A stretch of DNA of 64,000 nt from Paenibacillus sp. MSJ-34 (lineage in GTDB: Bacteria > Bacillota > Bacilli > Paenibacillales > Paenibacillaceae), in contig NZ_JAHLPR010000025.1 in assembly GCF_018918005.1 (NCBI RefSeq), forward strand, positions 1 to 64,000, read 5' to 3'. Under the pieces are notes generated by a model that saw nothing but the letters and a program-made list of their open reading frames with translations, ran no database searches and had not been told where the DNA came from. How positions within the stretch are numbered: position 1 is the stretch's first letter; each line of letters begins with the position of its first letter. This document shows positions 23,503 to 30,936 of this stretch, piece by piece. Made by a program: the position numbers and the translations under genes.

Positions 23503-24107
23503 GCGATGGAAAGCAAATTTTTGTCCACTAATTGATGAAGAATTAGTCTCGTTCGGCGCTCCGAGAGCCTCAAATGTTCGGCTAGCTCTTTGGGAGCGAA
23601 GGGACGTAAGAGCCTGCGGGCAAAACGCAACGTTTCCGCTTCCGCCCAGTCAAGCTGCGGCAACAATTCAATCGACAAAAACTTGCCGACAAAGGAAAGC
23701 GTCAGCTGCTTGCAAACCCCGGGATCGTCGCGAATCGATAAGTAGGCGACAGGAAGGAAATACCAATCGTCAAGGACGAGCAATGCCTGCTTCATACATA
23801 AATCTTTAAAACGGCTGACCTCGACATCCCTGGCATGGGAGCGATAACCATGAATTTCGATGCAGCCTTTCGCGCCGCCGGGCATATAAGCGAGGTCCAG
23901 ATAACGGTATCCGTTATTGAAATCGCGCACCTCATATTCGGGATATAGATGATCCAGACTGCCGATCACGGGAAACCAGATCGATCGCAAAAACTCAATC
24001 GTTCCATGTCCCAACCCCTTTCGCAAAAGTTCACGCCGCCTCGGATTGTTCTCTTCGTTCGTTTGTTTCTGCAGCCAATCTTCATAAACCTGTTCGAATA
24101 TACTCAT
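23454..24107 (-). CDS. PD-(D/E)XK-like protein with winged-helix-like C-terminus, copy 1
   Basis: Protein of 217 residues, paralogous over its full length to the product of 54471-55139. The N-terminal part carries YPEYEVRDFNNGYRYLDLAY followed by GCIEIHGYRSHARD: this matches a restriction-nuclease-like D-x(n)-E-x-K core, except that the expected Lys is His86 (Asp71, Glu84). The C-terminal 60 residues (FAPKELAEHLRLSERRTRLI, LHQLVDKNLL) resemble a winged helix. I chose the Met at 24107 by alignment with the paralogue. Its 3' end is duplicated in tandem and adjoins a palindromic block. Known only as an uncharacterised Paenibacillus-type family to me; a DNA-binding or nuclease role is inference. 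Confidence 0.72.
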   Translation of the reverse strand: MSIFEQVYEDWLQKQTNEENNPRRRELLRKGLGHGTIEFLRSIWFPVIGSLDHLYPEYEVRDFNNGYRYLDLAYMPGGAKGCIEIHGYRSHARDVEVSRFKDLCMKQALLVLDDWYFLPVAYLSIRDDPGVCKQLTLSFVGKFLSIELLPQLDWAEAETLRFARRLLRPFAPKELAEHLRLSERRTRLILHQLVDKNLLSIASGVQRYRTYRLAQQL

Positions 24108-24139
24108 TCTTATCGCCATCCTAACTCTATGATAAATGC

Positions 24140-24188
24140 AAAAAAGCCGCCTTGACACACAACATTAGAGATGTGCGATCAAAGCGGC
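24140..24188 (-). terminator. Terminator of the NTF2-like gene (minus strand)
   Basis: Read on the minus strand, an imperfect hairpin (GCCGC/GCGGC base with TTGA/TCAA above it) is followed by a run of T. It lies downstream of the NTF2-like stop codon. Confidence 0.6.
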
Positions 24189-24302
24189 ATGTGCTTCACG
24201 CCGGTCGTTTTTTCAAAAGTATCATATTTTGGAGAACGGATCAAGCAGCTTCAATGACATTTATCTTCAAGCGAAAGCATGTTCGAAGGCACAATTGCTC
24301 AT

Positions 24303-24713
24303 TTACGATACTTCAATCACATACGAAGTGATTTCTTTAATTTTGGCATTTTTCGCAGAACTGTTGAACAGATAGACATTGCAAAAAGCGTAACTTTTAT
24401 TGTTCCCCAATCTCATGATGCCGTTGGCGGAGCCGGTATAGCCGTGCGTAATAATGTTGCTGATTTCCAGCTCGGTTATCTTGCTGTTCTTCATTTGCTT
24501 CAGCGCTTCGACCAATCGTTCTTTCCCTTGAATTCGTTTGCCGCCGACAATATTCCAAATGACGTCTTCCGTCATATTCTCGATTATGAAGGCGATATCG
24601 TGTTTGGCAAAAGCGATGTTCAGTTCTTTCAGCTGTGCTTTTTTTGGCGCGTTCCCGCAATCTACCGGGCATATCAATGTCAGGTTATCGTAATCTGGTT
24701 TCGTTGCAGTCAT
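24303..24713 (-). CDS. NTF2-like (SnoaL-type) protein
   Basis: Protein of 136 residues with the cone-shaped NTF2 fold pattern: an N-terminal helix region (KAQLKELNIAFAKHDIAFII), then ENMTEDVIWNIVGGKRIQGK and a helix RLVEALKQM, ending in strands with SYVIEVS. Such domains bind small hydrophobic ligands or act as simple isomerases. The N-terminal 20 residues contain two cysteines (ICPVDCGNAP), which is a little unusual. AAGGAGG sits upstream of the ATG. Monocistronic; function unknown. Confidence 0.85.
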   Translation of the reverse strand: MTATKPDYDNLTLICPVDCGNAPKKAQLKELNIAFAKHDIAFIIENMTEDVIWNIVGGKRIQGKERLVEALKQMKNSKITELEISNIITHGYTGSANGIMRLGNNKSYAFCNVYLFNSSAKNAKIKEITSYVIEVS

Positions 24714-24893
24714 GAAATCGATCCTCCTTCACTTCGTTCGTTACGGAAAATAGGTTCGTGCAATTTCAATATACCATAAGTTATGTGCGAAAATTTCTTC
24801 CGGATTGCTCCAACCTGACATAGGGTTGTCAGCGGGACCAAGTAAAATAAAACGCAACGGACCGCGTAATTCCATGAATAAAGGAGAGGATCG

Positions 24894-24968
24894 ATGCTGC
24901 AAGAGTATATCGTCATAAAAGGCGCAAGGGAAAACAATTTGAAAAACGTGTCGCTTAAACGCGAAAAA
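24894..24968 (+). pseudogene. 5' relic of a uvrA-type gene
   Basis: A start codon with a good AAAGGAGAG ribosome-binding site begins LQEYIVIKGARENNLKNVSL, which is the characteristic N-terminus of UvrA and UvrA-like ABC proteins (E-Y-I-x-I-x-G-A-R-E-N-N-L-K-N). After about 25 residues homology stops exactly where the terminator of the opposite-strand gene begins, and the Walker A motif is missing. The rest of the gene has been deleted or replaced. Confidence 0.8.
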
Positions 24969-25002
24969 GGAATCGCGTCCTCTTCCGAATGCGATTCCTC
25001 TT
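24963..25002 (-). terminator. Terminator of the YxcD-like gene (minus strand)
   Basis: Nine-base-pair perfect stem (AGGAATCGC/GCGATTCCT; arms 24968-24976 and 24991-24999) followed on the minus strand by TTTTTC. It lies just after the YxcD-like gene. Confidence 0.8.
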
Positions 25003-25010
25003 TCGTCCGA

Positions 25011-25286
25011 TTATCGAATGTCAGCCCAGATCTCGTCATCGAGCCCGAGTTGAATTTGATCCCGGAATACGCGCCGATCGTATTCGGTAAACAAATAACG
25101 TTCGATCGCCTCAAGGATATTGGCTTCCACCAAATATTGACTGCGTCCGTGCACCCATACTTCCGCGGTGTACCCGTGATCTTCATCCCAGCTCAGTTCC
25201 ACTTCCACATCGGTCGGTTTCACTTGCTTGCGCTCCGCCATATGCAGGCAAATTGCGTTAATGATTTCATCCATACTTAAACGCAT
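25011..25286 (-). CDS. YxcD-like (DUF2653) small protein
   Basis: Protein of 91 residues. It reads MRLSMDEIINAICLHMAERK, then VEVELSWDEDHGYTAEVWVH, RSQYLVEANILEAIERYLF and an acidic end DDEIWADI, which is the pattern of the YxcD family in Bacillus and Paenibacillus. It is soluble and has no catalytic motif that I recognise. It starts 3 bases after the preceding gene's stop, so the two are expressed together. Function unknown. Confidence 0.82.
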   Translation of the reverse strand: MRLSMDEIINAICLHMAERKQVKPTDVEVELSWDEDHGYTAEVWVHGRSQYLVEANILEAIERYLFTEYDRRVFRDQIQLGLDDEIWADIR

Positions 25287-25289
25287 CGA

Positions 25290-25718
25290 TCAATACCTGT
25301 TATTGTTATTGTCCGTCGCTTTGCGGCGCTGCGTAAAGTAAGTGAAGATCGAACGAATAACGAGGAACAAAATAAAGATCGCGGCTACATTCACTAAAAG
25401 CCCGAGCATGTTGCCCAAGAAGCCTTCGCCAAGCATGCTTCCGAACAGCATGCCCGCCAGGCCGCCCATCATTAAGCCGCCCAAAAAGCCTCCGCCGAAT
25501 CCCCGATTGCCGGTCGTTCCCGCCGTCCCGGTATTTTGATTTTTCGTTCCGCTATTAGAGGAATTGACCGTGTTGTCGGTTTGCGATTTTTTCGGCGTGG
25601 TCGTGAACGATCTTTTCCCGGAACTGAATCCGCCGCCGCGTTTGGCATCGACGACGCTGGGAGCCGCAATCGCAAAAATCAGCGTGAATGCCATCAATAC
25701 TGCAACAAATTTGCGCAT
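25290..25718 (-). CDS. Secreted/membrane glycine-rich protein
   Basis: Protein of 142 residues. Residues 1-25 form a signal peptide ending AAPSVVDA. A basic Ser/Thr/Asn-rich stretch follows (KRGGGFSSGKRSFTTTPKK), then a Gly-rich low-complexity segment with many GG and GF pairs (about 68-97), and a hydrophobic helix (about 103-125) before a polar tail rich in Asn. The layout resembles Tim44-like or YxeA-type envelope proteins that accompany YxcD, but no domain can be named firmly. GGGG lies upstream of the ATG at 25718; an earlier Met was rejected because this one begins a proper signal peptide. Confidence 0.75.
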   Translation of the reverse strand: MRKFVAVLMAFTLIFAIAAPSVVDAKRGGGFSSGKRSFTTTPKKSQTDNTVNSSNSGTKNQNTGTAGTTGNRGFGGGFLGGLMMGGLAGMLFGSMLGEGFLGNMLGLLVNVAAIFILFLVIRSIFTYFTQRRKATDNNNNRY

Positions 25719-25840
25719 GTTCTCTACCCCTTCTTGTTGAAATGATATGATAACCAAGAAGTATTACGCAGGCAAGGGGCATAGGTTTCAAAATTTTTCG
25801 GACGAAATTGAAAAAAATCGTCTTTTTTCTATTTAGTACC

Positions 25841-25885
25841 TTGCATCATTCACTACTGAATGTTATATTGATTTAGGTAGTGAAT
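25841..25885 (+). promoter_or_regulatory. Promoter and inverted repeat of the PadR operon
   Basis: A -35 TTGCAT (25841-25846) and -10 TATATT (25864-25869) are 17 bases apart. The inverted repeat ATTCACTAC (25848-25856) and GTAGTGAAT (25877-25885) flanks the -10 box, as expected of an operator for autoregulation by the PadR protein. Confidence 0.6.
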
Positions 25886-25978
25886 ATTGTTCCATACTGA
25901 ACGGCGATTAATAGCACGGCAACGTGCATGCGCTGAGATCTCGAAATGGCGATGCGCAAAGTGGAAGGAGGGGCGGTT

Positions 25979-26308
25979 ATGAACGTTAATATCCAATTTA
26001 AAAAGGGTGTGCTTGAGCTTTGCGTATTGTTTCTAATCCAACGAAAGGACCAATACGGATACGAACTGGCGCAGCGGATTTCCAAGCATATCGAAGTCGC
26101 GGAAGGGGCTCTCTACCCGCTCTTGCGCCGTATGGTGAACGACGGTTATTGCACGACCTACTTGCAAGAATCTAGCGAAGGGCCGCCGCGCAAATATTAC
26201 AAGCTGACCCTTAAAGGGGAATTATATTTACGGGACTTGATGGATGAGTGGAGAAAGTTCGTCGCAGGCGTGACCGGTTTGATCGAGGAGGGAGATGGAC
26301 ATGAATAA
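25979..26308 (+). CDS. PadR-family transcriptional regulator
   Basis: Protein of 109 residues, a typical short PadR: winged helix (FKKGVLELCVLFLIQRKDQY, GYELAQRISKHIEVAEGALY, PLLRRMVNDGYCTTYLQES) and a C-terminal dimerisation helix. The ATG at 25979 follows AAGGAGG. It overlaps the DUF1700 gene by eight bases. The PadR - DUF1700 - DUF4097 trio is common in Firmicutes; in such units PadR represses the operon, and envelope stress or drugs may release it. A matching inverted repeat lies in the promoter. Confidence 0.92.
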   Translation: MNVNIQFKKGVLELCVLFLIQRKDQYGYELAQRISKHIEVAEGALYPLLRRMVNDGYCTTYLQESSEGPPRKYYKLTLKGELYLRDLMDEWRKFVAGVTGLIEEGDGHE

Positions 26309-26873
26309 AGCGCAATTTATATGGTTGTTGAACAGCCAATTAACGCCGCTAAGAGAAGAGGAACGGCGGGAGCTGATGGCCGATTACGAGGCTCATTTCG
26401 CATTCGGCTTGCAAAACGGAAAAACGGAAGAAGAAATCGTAAACGAATTGGGAGATCCCGTGGAGTTGGCCAAGGAAATAGTAGGCGATCGGTATGAAGT
26501 GCCGAACCTCAATCGGCAAACGTATCAACCGTATTCGTCCAATCGGCCGAATGCCGGTAAAGGCCGTTCGGCCATAAAGGTTACCGCTCTCGTATTTCTG
26601 AATTTGCTCGCCGTGCCGATCGGTCTGGCGGCATGGTGCGTTTGGTTCAGCTTGGCGTTGGCGGGCGGCGCCTTGATTCTAGCGCCGTTGCTGTTTGCGG
26701 TGGATACGGCATTGACGCAAGCATTCGACGCTTCGAAAATGTATGCCTCTATTCTGTTGACCGGCCTGGGCATCTTGCTGGCCCTTGGGGCCGCCAAGCT
26801 GTTCCGCATCTTTAAAAAGACTTCGGCAGCGTATATCCGGTGGAATGCCGACGTTTCGAAAGGAAGAGCGTAA
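26301..26873 (+). CDS. DUF1700 (HAAS) membrane protein
   Basis: Protein of 190 residues. The N-terminal 65 residues are the HAAS domain (FIWLLNSQLTPLREEERREL, then NELGDPVELAKEIVGD), a helical domain thought to mediate signalling contacts. Residues about 95-165 contain two to three hydrophobic helices, and the tail is basic. The ATG at 26301 fits the GGAGGG best; the ATG at 26295 is too close to it. Expressed with PadR and the DUF4097 protein; probably part of a membrane stress or signalling unit, but this is inference. Confidence 0.88.
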   Translation: MNKAQFIWLLNSQLTPLREEERRELMADYEAHFAFGLQNGKTEEEIVNELGDPVELAKEIVGDRYEVPNLNRQTYQPYSSNRPNAGKGRSAIKVTALVFLNLLAVPIGLAAWCVWFSLALAGGALILAPLLFAVDTALTQAFDASKMYASILLTGLGILLALGAAKLFRIFKKTSAAYIRWNADVSKGRA

Positions 26874-26875
26874 CG

Positions 26876-27730
26876 ATGAGAAAAATATGGGTTGCATTAG
26901 CGTTGATCTGTATCGTTGTCGGGCTGGGAGGACTGATATTTACCGGCTTCGATTTTATATACAATACGGGAGAAACGGAATATTCGAAAAAATGGACGTT
27001 TGAGCCAGGCCAATTGAATGCGTTGGACATAAAAAGCGATTACCGCGTTCGCGTGGAGTTCGTGCAAAGTCCCGATCATACCAATTTTATCGAAGTGAGA
27101 GGGAAGGCGTCCGAGGAAGTGGCCGGGAAAGTTGAGAAAGCGGCAATTGCCGGCACAGAGCTGCGGTTGGATTTGAAAAATGAATGGAAACTCGAGTTGA
27201 GGTTTTTAAACTTTTCGGGTATTGGGGAACAGGTCGTTACCGTGTCTTTGGCGGACGGTGCGATACTGGATACGCTTAGGGCCGATACGGGAAGCAATAG
27301 ATTAACGATCGATCGCGCCCGTGTCAAGAACGCCTCTCTTGTGACAAGCTCCGGCGGGCTGCGCATCGACGGTTTGACCGCGGACGACATTCAATTGGCG
27401 TCAAGCAGCGGCTCAATCAGAGGAGAGAAGATTGCCGGCAATATCACGGTGAAGGGAAGTTCTGGGAAAATTTGGATTGAACAGTCGGAGGGAGCGGCCC
27501 GAATTCATTCGACATCCGGAAACGTCACGCTTACGCAAGAGAGAGTGAGCGAGACGGACGTACGTGCAAATTCAGGCAGCGTACGGATTACGGTTCCCCG
27601 CGATTTCGCCGGCGTCTATGACGTGCAGACCGGTTCAGGTTCGAAGAACGTGCCGGAATCGAAGGGACAGACCGATGAAGTCGTGAAAGTGAGGACTTCT
27701 TCGGGCAGCGTGAGAATTGTTCCATCATGA
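26876..27730 (+). CDS. DUF4097-family surface protein
   Basis: Protein of 284 residues with an N-terminal membrane anchor (about residues 5-25), so the main body lies outside the cytoplasm. The body is a repetitive beta structure: repeated short units such as SLVTSSGGLRIDGLTADD, QLASSSGSIRGEKIAGN, TVKGSSGKIWIEQSEGA and VRTSSGSVRIVPS, each with an S-S/S-G-G/S turn, as in DUF4097/adhesin-like beta-helix proteins. It starts two bases after the DUF1700 stop, at the ATG at 26876. Role unknown; the conserved pairing with HAAS proteins suggests an envelope-sensing function. Confidence 0.88.
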   Translation: MRKIWVALALICIVVGLGGLIFTGFDFIYNTGETEYSKKWTFEPGQLNALDIKSDYRVRVEFVQSPDHTNFIEVRGKASEEVAGKVEKAAIAGTELRLDLKNEWKLELRFLNFSGIGEQVVTVSLADGAILDTLRADTGSNRLTIDRARVKNASLVTSSGGLRIDGLTADDIQLASSSGSIRGEKIAGNITVKGSSGKIWIEQSEGAARIHSTSGNVTLTQERVSETDVRANSGSVRITVPRDFAGVYDVQTGSGSKNVPESKGQTDEVVKVRTSSGSVRIVPS

Positions 27731-27739
27731 ATGAAATGA

Positions 27740-27775
27740 AAGGCCGCCGGGAATTTCCGTTCCCCGCGGCCTTCA
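27740..27775. terminator. GC-rich hairpin between convergent genes
   Basis: Eight-base-pair stem AAGGCCGC/GCGGCCTT (27740-27747 and 27766-27773) with an additional imperfect GGGAA/TTCCC pairing inside. It lies between the DUF4097 gene and the convergent carbonic anhydrase gene; the T tract is weak. Confidence 0.55.
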
Positions 27776-27782
27776 GTCGATA

Positions 27783-28358
27783 TTATTTCGTTTTAATCCC
27801 GTCGTATCCGTCAATAATGAGATCCAGCTTGCCGGTTTCCGGATCCATCACTAATCCGTGAACCGGAATATGCGCCGGGAGAAGCGGATGTTTGCGAATC
27901 ACCTCGACGCTGTGGGACACGCCTTCCTCGACGCATTCGAACCCGCGCAGGAACCGTTCCATCCGAATGCCGGAATTGGCAATCGTATCGAGCACGGTTT
28001 CGGAAATGCCGTTTTCTTTCATTTTCTCGACAACCGCGTTCGTATCCACTTTCATCATGCCGCAGCCGTGATGCCCGATCACGAGCACTTCGCTTGCGCC
28101 CAATTCGTATATGGCGATCAGAATGCTGCGCATCGCGCTGCCGAACGGCTGAGTAAGGATGGCGCCGGCGATTTTAATAATTTTGGCGTCGCCGTTGCGC
28201 AAGTTCATCGCTTTCGGCAGCAGCTCGACCAAGCGGGTATCCATACATGTGAGGATAACCATCTTTTTATCGGGAAATTTGTCGGTTAAATAGGCTTCAT
28301 ATTCTTTCTTCTCTACAAATTCTTTGTTGAATTCCATAATCGATTGAATCATTGACAT
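27783..28358 (-). CDS. Beta-class carbonic anhydrase-like protein
   Basis: Protein of 191 residues. Zinc-site residues of beta carbonic anhydrases are in place: Cys and Asp-x-Arg in ILTCMDTRLVE (about residues 38-42) and His-x-x-Cys in VIGHHGCGMM (about residues 97-100). The KIAGAILTQPFGSAMRSILI and DTIANSGIRMERF segments and the GLVMDPETGKLDLI end match the short YtiB-type proteins of Firmicutes. It would interconvert CO2 and bicarbonate in the cytoplasm. Appears monocistronic, or shares a message with the HesB-like gene 37 bases upstream. Confidence 0.9.
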   Translation of the reverse strand: MSMIQSIMEFNKEFVEKKEYEAYLTDKFPDKKMVILTCMDTRLVELLPKAMNLRNGDAKIIKIAGAILTQPFGSAMRSILIAIYELGASEVLVIGHHGCGMMKVDTNAVVEKMKENGISETVLDTIANSGIRMERFLRGFECVEEGVSHSVEVIRKHPLLPAHIPVHGLVMDPETGKLDLIIDGYDGIKTK

Positions 28359-28394
28359 ATCACTAACTCCTTACTTGATAGAATACCGCGCAAG

Positions 28395-28718
28395 TTAACG
28401 TTTGTCGGTCAACTGCACGTTCGTACCGTATATTTGCTGCGGACTGGACAATTTAAATACGCCCGTTTTCGGGTCCGCATCCATATGCAATGTATCTTCG
28501 AAAAAAACTTCATGCCTTTGATCGATCCATATGGACAAATCGTCACTGTCTATCCGCCTGTCAAATTCGGTCGCTTCGTTTACAAGCCATAGACTCGGCA
28601 CACCGTTGACTGCACAGCCGCATCCGTCCGTATCGTATATCAACTTGACGTTGCCGGGAGTTTCGCCGATCCGCCGCTTGATCGTTTGCAAAGCGTGTTC
28701 CGTAAAATGCATTCTCAT
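28395..28718 (-). CDS. HesB/IscA-like small protein (YqkB-type)
   Basis: Protein of about 107 residues. It starts MRMHFTEHALQTIKRRIGET, followed by VKLIYDTDGCGCAVNGVPSL. That central GCGC pair replaces the usual A-type iron-sulfur carrier first cysteine, and no C-terminal CG-x-C motif is present, as in the YqkB/YneR group of HesB-fold proteins. An iron-sulfur or metal-binding role is possible but not proven. The start is uncertain: Met at 28718, Met at 28712 and a GTG at 28733 are all in frame with only a distant GAGGGAG. Confidence 0.75.
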   Translation of the reverse strand: MRMHFTEHALQTIKRRIGETPGNVKLIYDTDGCGCAVNGVPSLWLVNEATEFDRRIDSDDLSIWIDQRHEVFFEDTLHMDADPKTGVFKLSSPQQIYGTNVQLTDKR

Positions 28719-28836
28719 CGCTATGAAGCACACTCCCTCGATTTCATATTTTCACTCTTATAAAAGTTGATTATACGGATTGCAAAAAGTATCATCAAGA
28801 GGTGAAAGAAAAAAAGTTGCGAGAGGTGACGGATTG

Positions 28837-30351
28837 ATGAGTCAAAATGTTGAGCAAACGACGGAAAATTTTCGCAAACTGGTGCAAAAAATAAAAAGTT
28901 ACGAGGAAGCGCTCGCGGTCATGTATTGGGATTTGCGTACCGGCGCGCCGCGCAAAGGGATGGAGGCCCGATCCGAAGTGATCGGCGTATTGTCCACCGA
29001 GATGTTCAAGCTTTCTACATCCGATGAGATGGGCGCGTATCTCGATGCGCTTACCGAGCCGGAGGCAAACGAACGGCTGGACGAGATCAACCGGAGAACG
29101 GTTGCGGAATGCAAAAAGGAATACGACCGCAGCAAAAAAATTCCGGCCGAAACGTATCAGGTGTACGTTGTGCTGACGTCGCAGGCGGAAACGATCTGGG
29201 AAGAAGCGAAGCATAAAGACGATTTCGCGATGTTTCAGCCTTATTTGGAAAAGATCGTCGCGTACAACCAGCAATTTATCGATTTATGGGGCGCGAAGGA
29301 GACGCGTTACGATACGCTGCTCGACATGTACGAACCGGATTTGACCGTCAGGAAACTGGATCAAGTGTTCGGCGAGCTCCGCGCCAAATCGGTGCCGCTT
29401 GTCGCCGCCATCGCGGAATCGGCCCATCAGCCGGATATGGCTTGTTTGCAGCAATCGTTCGACAAAGAGAAACAGCGAGCATTCAGCTTGTTTATGCTGG
29501 AGCGGATGGGATACGACTTCGAGGCGGGCCGACTGGATGAAAGCGTCCATCCGTTCGCGACCGGACTCAATCCGGGGGATGTGCGGATTACGACCCGATA
29601 CGCCGTTGACGATATGGCGAATGCGCTGTTCAGCACCATTCATGAGGGCGGCCACGCGCTATACGAGCAAAATATTTCAAAAGACTTGATCGGCACGCCG
29701 CTATGCACGGGGACGTCGATGGGGATTCACGAATCCCAATCCCGTTTCTGGGAAAATATGATCGGCCGCAGCCGCGCGTTCTGGAACCGGTATTACGGCG
29801 ATTTGCAAGCGCATTTCCCGGGGCAGTTGAATGTACCGGCCGAAACGTTCTACCGGGCGATCAATCGAGTCCAGCCGTCGTTCATCCGTACCGAGTCCGA
29901 CGAGTTGACGTACAACTTGCATATCATTATCCGTTATGAAATCGAGAAGATGCTGTTTAACGAAGGGCTGAACGTGGCCGATTTGCCGGAAATATGGAAC
30001 GAGAAATATAAACAGTATTTGGGTATCGTACCTAAGACTTACGCGGAAGGCGTACTGCAGGACGTTCATTGGTCCGGCGGAGGCTTCGGTTACTTCCCGT
30101 CTTACTCGCTCGGCAATATGTACGCCGCCCAATTCATGCATACGATCAAGCGGGAAATACCGGAGTTCGACCGTTTGATCGAACAAGGAAATTTCCAGCC
30201 GGTCAAAGCTTGGTTGATCGACAATATTTATCGTCACGGCAAGCTGCTGACGCCGGCGGAAATCGTACAAAACGTGACCGGGGAACCGCTCACCCCGTCC
30301 TACTTGATCGATTATTTGGAAACGAAGTTTAAAGATATTTATCGTCTGTAA
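28837..30351 (+). CDS. Carboxypeptidase, M32 family (YpwA/Taq type)
   Basis: Metallocarboxypeptidase of 504 residues, a normal length for the family. The zinc-binding HEXXH is TIHEGGHALYEQ (about residues 270-274), with the third ligand Glu expected in the helix of GIHESQSRFWENMIGRS. Other M32 blocks seen are VMYWDLRTGAPRKG near the N-terminus, FIRTESDELTYNLHIIIRYE and SGGGFGYFPSYSLGNMYAAQ. It removes C-terminal amino acids from peptides in the cytoplasm. The ATG at 28837 follows GAGGTG; upstream in-frame codons give an improbable basic leader. A terminator follows. Confidence 0.95.
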   Translation: MSQNVEQTTENFRKLVQKIKSYEEALAVMYWDLRTGAPRKGMEARSEVIGVLSTEMFKLSTSDEMGAYLDALTEPEANERLDEINRRTVAECKKEYDRSKKIPAETYQVYVVLTSQAETIWEEAKHKDDFAMFQPYLEKIVAYNQQFIDLWGAKETRYDTLLDMYEPDLTVRKLDQVFGELRAKSVPLVAAIAESAHQPDMACLQQSFDKEKQRAFSLFMLERMGYDFEAGRLDESVHPFATGLNPGDVRITTRYAVDDMANALFSTIHEGGHALYEQNISKDLIGTPLCTGTSMGIHESQSRFWENMIGRSRAFWNRYYGDLQAHFPGQLNVPAETFYRAINRVQPSFIRTESDELTYNLHIIIRYEIEKMLFNEGLNVADLPEIWNEKYKQYLGIVPKTYAEGVLQDVHWSGGGFGYFPSYSLGNMYAAQFMHTIKREIPEFDRLIEQGNFQPVKAWLIDNIYRHGKLLTPAEIVQNVTGEPLTPSYLIDYLETKFKDIYRL

Positions 30352-30370
30352 CGGAAACGCACGGAAACGC

Positions 30371-30409
30371 AAAAACTCTCCCAACGCTTGCCGCTAGGAG
30401 AGTTTTTTT
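30371..30409. terminator. Bidirectional terminator
   Basis: Eleven-base-pair perfect stem (AAAAACTCTCC/GGAGAGTTTTT, arms 30371-30381 and 30398-30408), with T tracts in both directions. It serves the carboxypeptidase gene and the convergent DUF4190 gene. Confidence 0.88.
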
Positions 30410-30411
30410 GG

Positions 30412-30735
30412 TTAGTACCCGTAGATTTTGGTACTGTATATCACGAGAGTCAGTATGATAATTAGAAAAATAATAGCATAAAATACGAGGCCGATAATTC
30501 CGCATACCAATCCTGCGATTGCCATCCCTTTTCCGCCGTCTCCCGAACGTTTGATTTCGTTAAACGACAGTTTCGACATAATAATCGCGATAATCCCGAT
30601 AATAAAGCCGATATATGGGATAATGATTGCGCAAATGCCCAGCACGAGCGCGGCGATCGCTTTGCCGTTCGTCTTCGGGCTCGTCGGATAAGACGGATAC
30701 GGAGGGGGATAGTGTTGCGGTTGAAACTCGTTCAT
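30412..30735 (-). CDS. DUF4190 membrane protein
   Basis: Protein of about 107 residues. A Pro/Tyr-rich cytoplasmic head (FQPQHYPPPYPSYPTSP) is followed by two membrane hairpins: AIAALVLGICAIIIPYIGFI and GMAIAGLVCGIIGLVFYAII, each with the G-x-x-x-G spacing of DUF4190, separated by SKLSFNEIKRSGDGG. Function unknown. AGGAG lies eight bases before the Met at 30735; the Met at 30741 is also possible. The convergent carboxypeptidase shares its terminator. Confidence 0.83.
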   Translation of the reverse strand: MNEFQPQHYPPPYPSYPTSPKTNGKAIAALVLGICAIIIPYIGFIIGIIAIIMSKLSFNEIKRSGDGGKGMAIAGLVCGIIGLVFYAIIFLIIILTLVIYSTKIYGY

Positions 30736-30826
30736 AGACATAGCTCCTCATGGAAATTTTTAGATTGATATCTTTACATAGTCCATTCTACTTATTTAAG
30801 CCGTTTTTTTCAAAATGTTTTTTTCT

Positions 30827-30850
30827 GCCGCCCGCGCGAAGGGCGGTTTT
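30827..30850 (+). terminator. Hairpin with T tail in the leader of the ABC importer operon
   Basis: Stem CCGCCC/GGGCGG (30828-30833 and 30841-30846) with a seven-base loop followed by TTTTCTTTTT. No plus-strand gene lies upstream of it before the DUF4190 gene, which is on the other strand, so it is either a transcription attenuator for the importer operon or a stray terminator. Confidence 0.5.
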
Positions 30851-30936
30851 CTTTTTGCGGTTCGCGATTAACGCTTTTTTGGGCGCATGCATACATTACA
30901 ATACAGCTTTAATTCGAGAAGATTGGAGGGATAAGC

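Noticed and set aside
24894-25280. A 128-residue plus-strand protein starting with the UvrA-like segment
   Set aside because: After about 25 residues it reads antisense through the YxcD-like gene and its terminator; only the 5' relic is meaningful.
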